A stretch of DNA of 64,000 nt. Source: Bolinopsis microptera (Eukaryota > Ctenophora > Tentaculata > Lobata > Bolinopsidae). The position numbers were made by a program, and so were the translations under genes. The notes below the pieces were generated by a model, which saw only the letters and a program-made list of their open reading frames with translations, was not told the DNA's origin and made no database searches. Below are positions 57,912 through 64,000 of the stretch, one piece after another. Location: the NCBI RefSeq assembly GCF_026151205.1, contig NC_087079.1, positions 3,180,730-3,244,729 on the forward strand, given 5' to 3'. Every line of letters begins with the position of its first letter. Positions within the stretch are counted from its first letter, which is position 1.

Positions 57912-59480
57912 CTATTTAGCTACAAGAAGATCACTGATAACGTAATCTACACACTGTTCTTCTTTCTCCCAATTCGCACTGAAACACTCGCACAACCAGT
58001 CACTCCACCACTGCTTCCACCGTACTGGCACTCTAACTTCCTCTCCAGCTCCAGTTGTACACGTCATTATTCTGTACCAGTCCATGTTTTCTGAACTGAT
58101 GATATCGTGGAGATGAACTTTGTTGTTTGTGTAGTCCCTCGCTTCCTCCGAGAGTATGTGCCCTCCTACTACTAAACCCTCAGTAAGGATGAAGCCACAT
58201 TCTCCTTTCCTGGTACAGTCATATGTAAGTGGATTCCCTGGATGTTTTATTCTGAAAACATATTTGTGCGGTTTTCTCAACCCCAATACGTTTTTGACGG
58301 ATTTTACAACAGAAGACCCTTGAGACTGTATTATCTTTTCTCCGACCAAATGTATGGTGTGATAACTTGACGAGAGGTGTTCACTGTCCCTTATCATCGT
58401 CAGGAGCGTCATAAACTGGGCCTTTTTATCATTTTTACTGAAATCCAAAGCTGATATCAGCATATCTATGTAGCTTGTAGAAACTTTCTGTGGGTGCAAT
58501 CTTTCTATGCTCTCTACAAATGCCACCAACTCCTCTGTACTGTGGCTGGTTGTGTAGGTTACCTTTGCCAATATTTCTATAACAGAATGCATGTTACTGA
58601 TCCTACATTCAGTGATTAAGCGTTTGATATCAGCCAAACATTCACAGTCACCGTACATTGACAGCCATTCTTCTAGAACAAAATCAGAAATCGTTTTACG
58701 TGAAGTGTTTTTTACAATTTGATTTTTACAATCACAAGTTTGTGCTTTTGTAGCCGCTGTCGATAGTTTCAGGACCATCCTAAGATGACTGTTTGACATA
58801 TCACTCATACCCGATAGTTTCTCCACCATCTCATAGTACAATTGTTCGTTTTGTTGTAAACAAAATGAAAACTTCATATTCTGTAAGAAGTACCTGGTGG
58901 GATCGTCTAGATGTTCCTGATTGGCTGTATGCTCAATAATTAGCTCCAGGAGAAGCTTTGAGTTGGAAGCTGTCAGATGCAGGAGGAGTTTTGACTGGTC
59001 ATTCTTCAGTAGGTCGTAGTTTTCTCGTATGTATCGAGACAGGAATTGAGAGTTGTCCCTGAAACGTACCTTTAAAATCAGTGTCTCCATAAATCTGGTC
59101 ACATTCCATTTACTGTGAATGTATAAACATTCTTCAAACACAAATAGAATTGACTGGTAGTCTATGATTTCCTCTATATTTCTTATCTTCTCGTCAAGCC
59201 AATCTCTACAGGATTCAATAAGCCACTGAACATTGAACACAACGGATATCTTATGAAGTTCCCTAAAATCCGATTCTTCTATGTGTTCCACTTTGTTGTC
59301 GTTTAGCAATGTCAAAAACATCTCGACAATTTCTGGGGTAAAGTCCGATATATGGTGCTCTGTGTGGCCACATTCCAGAATGATTTTCGAGAATACGCTG
59401 CTGTTTTCGACAAGACTCTGTTTAGATACTACAAGAGGGTCCCTGTCTTTTAGTATGAGCACTATTGTGTCCTCTGTCAT
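57912..59480 (-). CDS. BTB/BACK domain protein, single exon
   Basis: The frame starts at an ATG (59480) and gives 522 residues. The first ~95 form a BTB/POZ fold: VLILKDRDPLVVSKQSLVENS, SSVFSKIIL, ITDF-like SDFTPEIVEMFLTLLN. A BACK-like helical region follows (VVFNVQWLIESCRDWL .. ECLYIHSKWNVTRFMETLI). Such proteins often serve as Cullin-3 substrate adaptors; no Kelch repeats or other known binding domain follow. Residues about 395-522 form a separate region (FRIKHPGN, CGFILTEG, VHLHDIIS, ending YVISDLLVAK) that I do not recognise. It is conserved in the paralogue at 62627-63898 and so is probably a real domain. It is uninterrupted by introns. Confidence 0.88.
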   Translation of the reverse strand: MTEDTIVLILKDRDPLVVSKQSLVENSSVFSKIILECGHTEHHISDFTPEIVEMFLTLLNDNKVEHIEESDFRELHKISVVFNVQWLIESCRDWLDEKIRNIEEIIDYQSILFVFEECLYIHSKWNVTRFMETLILKVRFRDNSQFLSRYIRENYDLLKNDQSKLLLHLTASNSKLLLELIIEHTANQEHLDDPTRYFLQNMKFSFCLQQNEQLYYEMVEKLSGMSDMSNSHLRMVLKLSTAATKAQTCDCKNQIVKNTSRKTISDFVLEEWLSMYGDCECLADIKRLITECRISNMHSVIEILAKVTYTTSHSTEELVAFVESIERLHPQKVSTSYIDMLISALDFSKNDKKAQFMTLLTMIRDSEHLSSSYHTIHLVGEKIIQSQGSSVVKSVKNVLGLRKPHKYVFRIKHPGNPLTYDCTRKGECGFILTEGLVVGGHILSEEARDYTNNKVHLHDIISSENMDWYRIMTCTTGAGEEVRVPVRWKQWWSDWLCECFSANWEKEEQCVDYVISDLLVAK

Positions 59481-60296
59481 ATCTTGTAATGTGCTATAAC
59501 AGTTATATCAAGATACTATAAAGATACTATCAAGACACTAGTTTTATGTGTAATTGCCATGAGTCATATCCTTGGTAACAGTATTGTCATTACTAAAGTA
59601 TTTTACGCGAGTCACTGCAATGAATTAGTCAGCTAGAACTTCGTTAAGTTTAAGCGACGAAAGTTACTACCGATGGTAATTGGTAAATTAATATCGTGCA
59701 AAAATTTTGTCCAACGAAATCAATCGTTATCAACAAATGTGTCTAACGAATAATTATTTGAAAAACGAATTTAAAAACGAATAAAACGAATAATAATTTG
59801 AAGAGTTAAACGGATGATTCGGATAATTGGTAAAGGGTTGCAAACTTCCACTGCAATCTGCATTCTTTGTACTTTGTACTTTCAAGTTAATGTGAAAGTT
59901 CTGCGATTAAGCGACTAAGATTAGGCTTTAACAAAAATATCAACCGAAAAAACTTACAACTAATAAGGTAGATAGCAAAAGGCAAGGTGGACAGTAAACG
60001 AACTATTTCACGTGTACAGGTATAAGAAATCAGGGAGATTTTCTTCTTAAGAAATATTATTAGTGACCTAATCGAGAAGGTTAAGAGAATAAAATACAAA
60101 TACAATGTTCATTTAATCAGGTGTTAATCAGGTGACAGATGCGTCTACTCACTGTTAACACGATATGACCTGTGCTAACAAAATGTTATGACCGGTGAAC
60201 AATCGGACACTGCTGTGAATACATACCATGAGCAGCATGTGACTTTGGTATTAGATCATAGACTCACTTGTACGCTAGAAAGTGTTATATTACTTA
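59481..60296. other. AT-rich DNA upstream of the BTB gene
   Basis: This should hold the promoter of the minus-strand BTB gene. A repeated word ATACTATAAAGATACTATCAA lies at 59510-59535. No other gene or RNA is recognised. Confidence 0.4.
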
Positions 60297-62082
60297 AGGG
60301 GGCCGGGGGAGGGGGTCATTATCAAAATTATCTCGAAATTGACTTTATAGTTGTTTCTGATAGAGGGGAGTGATATTTATCAGCTGCTTTTGGTCCCATG
60401 AACAAAATATTGTTCCTACGGGTAAATGCCTCACAGAATGGCTAGCCTCACAGAATGGCCAAATTTGTAAATGTTTTTGTAACTAATTTTTTATATAAGA
60501 CTGGTAGGTTTTGTGGATACCATATGAAACAAAAGTCTTCTGGCAACACTTCCTGTGGTGAAATCATTAACTAGGACCACATTTTCTGGCATAAATATGA
60601 CTGTTAATGTAGAAATTTTTCAGCACTGAAAATTTGTTTTCAAATTTTTGAACTAAGTTTACATTTTGATGAGAACTTCTGGCACCAGTATGACAGAAGA
60701 TGTTTAAAGAATAGTATTCATCAAACAAAACGAACATTGTTCAATATAAGAAGAAAAAAATGCTAAAATGGCTACACGCCTCACAAAATGGCCAAAATAT
60801 GCCTCACAAAATTTGTTTTCAAATTTTTGAACTAAGTTTGCATTTTGGTGAGAATTTCTGGCACCAGTATGACAGAAGATGTTTAAAGAATAGTATTCAT
60901 CAAACAAAACGAACATTGTTCAATATAGGAAGAAAAAAATGCTAAAATGGCTAAACGCCTCACAAAATGGCCAAAATATGCCTCACAAAATGGCCAAAAT
61001 TTAAAACTCCTTTTATTCAATGAAAAAATAAGTCTAAAGTATTCACAAGCTATTTATCATACAATAACACCCCAGATGGAGTGTTTTTACAGCCGAATGA
61101 AGGTTATAAATCATGAAATCAGGGAATATGAACAACGCCACACAAAATGGCCATTTTTGGCGTAGGAAATTATGCCCTTTTTATTCAGTTCTAAGAAAGT
61201 TCACCTATATGGGGGTGTTAACAAGGCATATTAATACCAGCAGCATGCCTGAAACAAGAGCCAAAGGTTTTAGAAAAATAAAATTTTCTCGTTTTCATTT
61301 TTTTTGGCCATTTTGTGAGACATTTTTTCTTTTTTGTGAAATAATTTTTCACAGCTCAGTATTTTCGTGAGTTTTAGGTTATTACCCCATTCCTTAATAG
61401 GTTTTCTAACAACGTGTGGTGATAGAAATTTAAAAAGTATCTCCATCAAAAAATTATAGAAATTCAGATTTGGCCATTCTGTGAGGCATGTTTTTTTGGA
61501 GGAAGATTTTCCGGCCAATTTTTCTCAAAGAAAAAATGGTTATGAGAATAAATCAACCCCCGGGAAGAAAAATATGAGTGTCAACTTAGCTTCTTATGAG
61601 ATAAAAACTGGAATAAAGTGTGTTTTGTGATTTTGAGAGACCTTCCTTTTTTTGGCCATTCTGTGAGGCAAATACCCGTAGCCAAAATTATTGCCGGTCA
61701 AAGGTCAGTGCTTATGTGTAATTGTATTGCGTGAGCGATTTTCAATCGCACGTTCTGAAAATCGAGTCGAAAAATCTATCTTCTATCTTCTCCTACATTT
61801 TTTGAACAATCACCCTCAAACTTACAGGATTTGTTTTTAGGATCAGTTAAAAGAGTACTCTAGAGACAGAATTTTGATACAGGCCTTTAAAGATTTTTAA
61901 TTTGATTTTGAAAATCTTGGACCTCTAAAAATCGATTTTCAGAACGCGCGATAATTTCGGCTAGGAACAATATTTTTCCATGGGACCAAAAGCAGCTGAT
62001 AGATATCACTCCGCTCTATCAGAAACAACTATAAATTCGATTTCCAGATAATTTTGATGAGGACTCCCTCCCCCGGGACAAA
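60297..62082. mobile_element. ~1.8-kb element with ~110-bp terminal inverted repeats
   Basis: The left end (60297-60410: GGGGGAGGGGGTCATTATC .. TATAGTTGTTTCTGATAGAG .. CTGCTTTTGGTCCCATG) reappears inverted at 61968-62082. The inside repeats GCCTCACAAAATGGCCAAA and its complement many times (60430, 60780, 60955, 61310, 61470, 61650). It also contains a ~178-bp tandem duplication (60670-60820 and 60850-60980). A related right end is at 7130-7200. No transposase motifs were seen, so it is non-autonomous. It separates the two BTB paralogues. Confidence 0.8.
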
Positions 62083-62626
62083 AAGTAATATTATGAACGC
62101 ATTAGAGGAATCAGATTTTCAACTCACTGTAAATATGTTATTGCCCCCAATCCGAGGACCTAATTTCAAAATTGGGTTTCAATGTGAGGTTTGTGTAGAT
62201 CTCTCCATTAAACGAGGTCAAACTTCATTATCTGTGAATTTAGATAGAAATAATACTCAAATTTTGCAAAATTTGGGATGCGATGGAAACTATGACTGGA
62301 CATATTCCAAAATGACTCCAGTGATATTTTCAATCGCATAACCACCAGGCAGTCCATCATAAAGCTAAGCTACATTAGATACAGCTGAATCATGCAAAGC
62401 AATGGATAATGTAGAAATGGTATGTGATACTTACTTTTAAAAACGTTATAATGTTTAGTAAGGAATAAGTCTCTCTACAAATTCTGCATATAATATGATG
62501 ATTAAACCGAAATCAGGAGGTACAAATCTTTAGAAAACAACCCTGAGAGAGGTTCAAACACTTAAAAACGTCTAATTCGGCCTCAATGTGGATCTATACT
62601 TGCACAATCTTCCACTGGAGTCAGAA

Positions 62627-63898
62627 TCAGAATCTAGCTACAAGCCAATCTCTAATGTTCAAGTCTACACACGGTTTTGCTTTCTCCCAGTGGCTTACTC
62701 CAAGCAACCCAATAGCCAACTCAGAATGTGTTAACAATGTCTTTCTATCACGCATTTTCCCTCTTTTGACATGGTAAAAGTTGATGTCTTCTGGTTTTAT
62801 CACATCGTGGAGGTGTACTCCACTGAAGAGGTAGGTATCATCTCCTCTTAATAGTCTGTAATTTTCAGTGTAAACAGAAAATGGAGGTTTAATAAGATAT
62901 TTTACTCTACTTCTAATGATAAAACCACAGTTGCCCTCTGTGTCAGAGTCGGTGGTACAGTCGGTGACACCTGGATGGTTAACTTTAAAGACATGTTTGA
63001 ACTCAGAACATTTTTTGAAACCCAGAAAATTATCGAGAGATTGAAGTGATTGAACCATCATAGAATGCGTAACATCTTCTCCCTCTATAAAATGTATATT
63101 ATCGTACGCTGAAGTCAGCTTCTCGCTGTTCCTTATCATTTCTAATACTTCTATGAACTGGTGTTTTGCTACGTGATCACCATAGTTCAAAACAGATATG
63201 TCCATGTCGATATAGTGTTTGGATACTTTCTGTAATGGGCTCACATCACACAAACTTTCCAATCTCTCTACAAATTCCTTTGTTTCTATGTAGTATATTG
63301 ACCAAGCTCTTCTTAATAATATTTCTATTACAGAGTACATGCTTCTAATTTCTCCTTTAGTAACAGAAGAGGTGATCTTCTCCAAAGAATTGCACATACA
63401 AAGAGGATTCCATTCCTCTATATATCCTTCTTTATACTTTGAAAACATGTCAGTTGGAGGATAAGTGAAGATCGTTTCTTCAAATTCAGGCAAAATGACC
63501 TTTTTGCGATCACCAGCCTCCCTAGAAGCATGTTTTGCCAGCTTCAGTGTCATTCTAAGATCTTCTTTTGTCAAACCTCCCATCTCTGACAATCTCTCTG
63601 ATACTTCGTGATACAGCTGATCATGTTTCTCCAGACAAAGTGTCAAATTAATCTTTTGCAACAAGTATTTAGTACGATCATCCAGATGTTCTTGACTGTA
63701 TATACGTTCAAATATAAACTCCAGAAATACCTTTGGGCTGCAACCAGCTAGATACAGCAAGAACTTCAACTGATCGTTGCTGAGTTGATCGTAGTTCATT
63801 CTCAGGTATCGAAACAGGAATTGAGAGTTGTCCCTGAAACGTACCTTTAAAATCAGTGTCTCCATAAATCTGGTCACATTCCATTTACTGTGAATGTA
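62627..63898 (-). pseudogene. 5'-truncated BTB/BACK paralogue
   Basis: The frame of about 424 codons is collinear with residues ~118-522 of the BTB protein at 57912-59480. It runs from YIHSKWNVTRF through the BACK-like region to the unrecognised C-terminal region (HVFKVNHPG, CGFIIRS, VHLHDVI, IRDWLVARF). Its match ends abruptly at 63898; beyond it lies unrelated CGCGA-rich repeat DNA, so the BTB fold and start codon are missing. The remaining frame is open with no stops, which would fit a recent truncation, an upstream exon beyond the window, or an assembly junction. Its first ~85 bp are identical to the paralogue while the rest is strongly diverged. Confidence 0.75.
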
Positions 63899-64000
63899 GA
63901 ACAGGGACAAAAGGATTTCGCGGCATGTACGAAACCGCGAAATTTCCCATTCTCCGCGACAAATCGCGATTTTTTACGTTTTCCGCGACAGATCGCGAAA
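63899..64000. repeat. CGCGA-rich repeat at the window edge
   Basis: Words TTTCGCGGC, CCGCGAAATTTC, TCCGCGACAAATCGCGA and CCGCGACAGATCGCGAAA recur within 100 bp. The repeat replaces the expected BTB N-terminal sequence and continues past the window. Confidence 0.6.

Noticed and set aside
62054-62341. A 95-codon plus-strand frame beginning MMRTPSPG.
   Set aside because: It starts inside the right terminal repeat of the element at 60297-62082, and no domain was recognised.

Overview
The window is nuclear DNA of an AT-rich, intron-rich animal. It carries spliced homologues of a monoglyceride lipase, METTL17, an ER-retained multi-thioredoxin protein, a WNK kinase, a Golgi-type sulfotransferase and BTB/BACK proteins. 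These are separated and interrupted by many transposon relics. Gene structure (short coding exons, GT-AG introns from about 100 bp to 9.6 kb, TTAGGG-type interstitial repeats) fits an invertebrate metazoan, perhaps an early-branching one such as a cnidarian. That placement is an inference; no marker in the window fixes the species.

Layout. 966-3314 (+): monoglyceride lipase in seven coding exons, the first closed by a GC donor. 3757-7215: repeats only. 7787-9277 (+): METTL17, with no intron in its coding region. 9619-26739 (+): a 23-exon gene for an unusually long ER protein (about 1066 residues) with a signal peptide, about eight thioredoxin-fold units, two CGHC sites and a C-terminal KDEL. 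All exon phases close except for one missing base near 12213. Its introns hold a 5'-truncated LINE (13099-14723), several small inverted-repeat elements, a 1.35 kb foldback palindrome (17531-18882) and an antisense pentraxin-like pseudogene (20953-21808). 26740-38200: no host gene recognised, only MITEs, TIR elements and a minus-strand LINE (35434-37513).

38202-57504 (+): a compact WNK kinase in 11 coding exons. One intron carries a complete four-exon carbohydrate sulfotransferase gene on the opposite strand (41353-43502). The next intron (9.6 kb) carries a hAT element with exact 8-bp target duplications and telomere-like cargo, a second TIR-bounded block containing a 2.4 kb CT-rich satellite, a GC-rich palindromic patch and another LINE. 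57912-59480 (-): an intact BTB/BACK protein. 62627-63898 (-): its diverged, 5'-truncated paralogue, sharing an 85-bp perfectly identical tract with it. Between the two lies a 1.8 kb TIR element.

The host genes are not a functional cluster: lipid hydrolysis, mitoribosome assembly, ER disulfide chemistry, ion-transport kinase signalling, Golgi sulfation and BTB adaptors share the region without an evident common pathway. The most informative features are the eight-unit thioredoxin protein, an 11-nt GT..AG interruption in the WNK kinase domain, three arrays of a 20-bp unit with embedded CRE and E-box motifs in and around WNK introns, a ~75-87 bp MITE family with perfect 8-bp target duplications, and the satellite-filled transposons.
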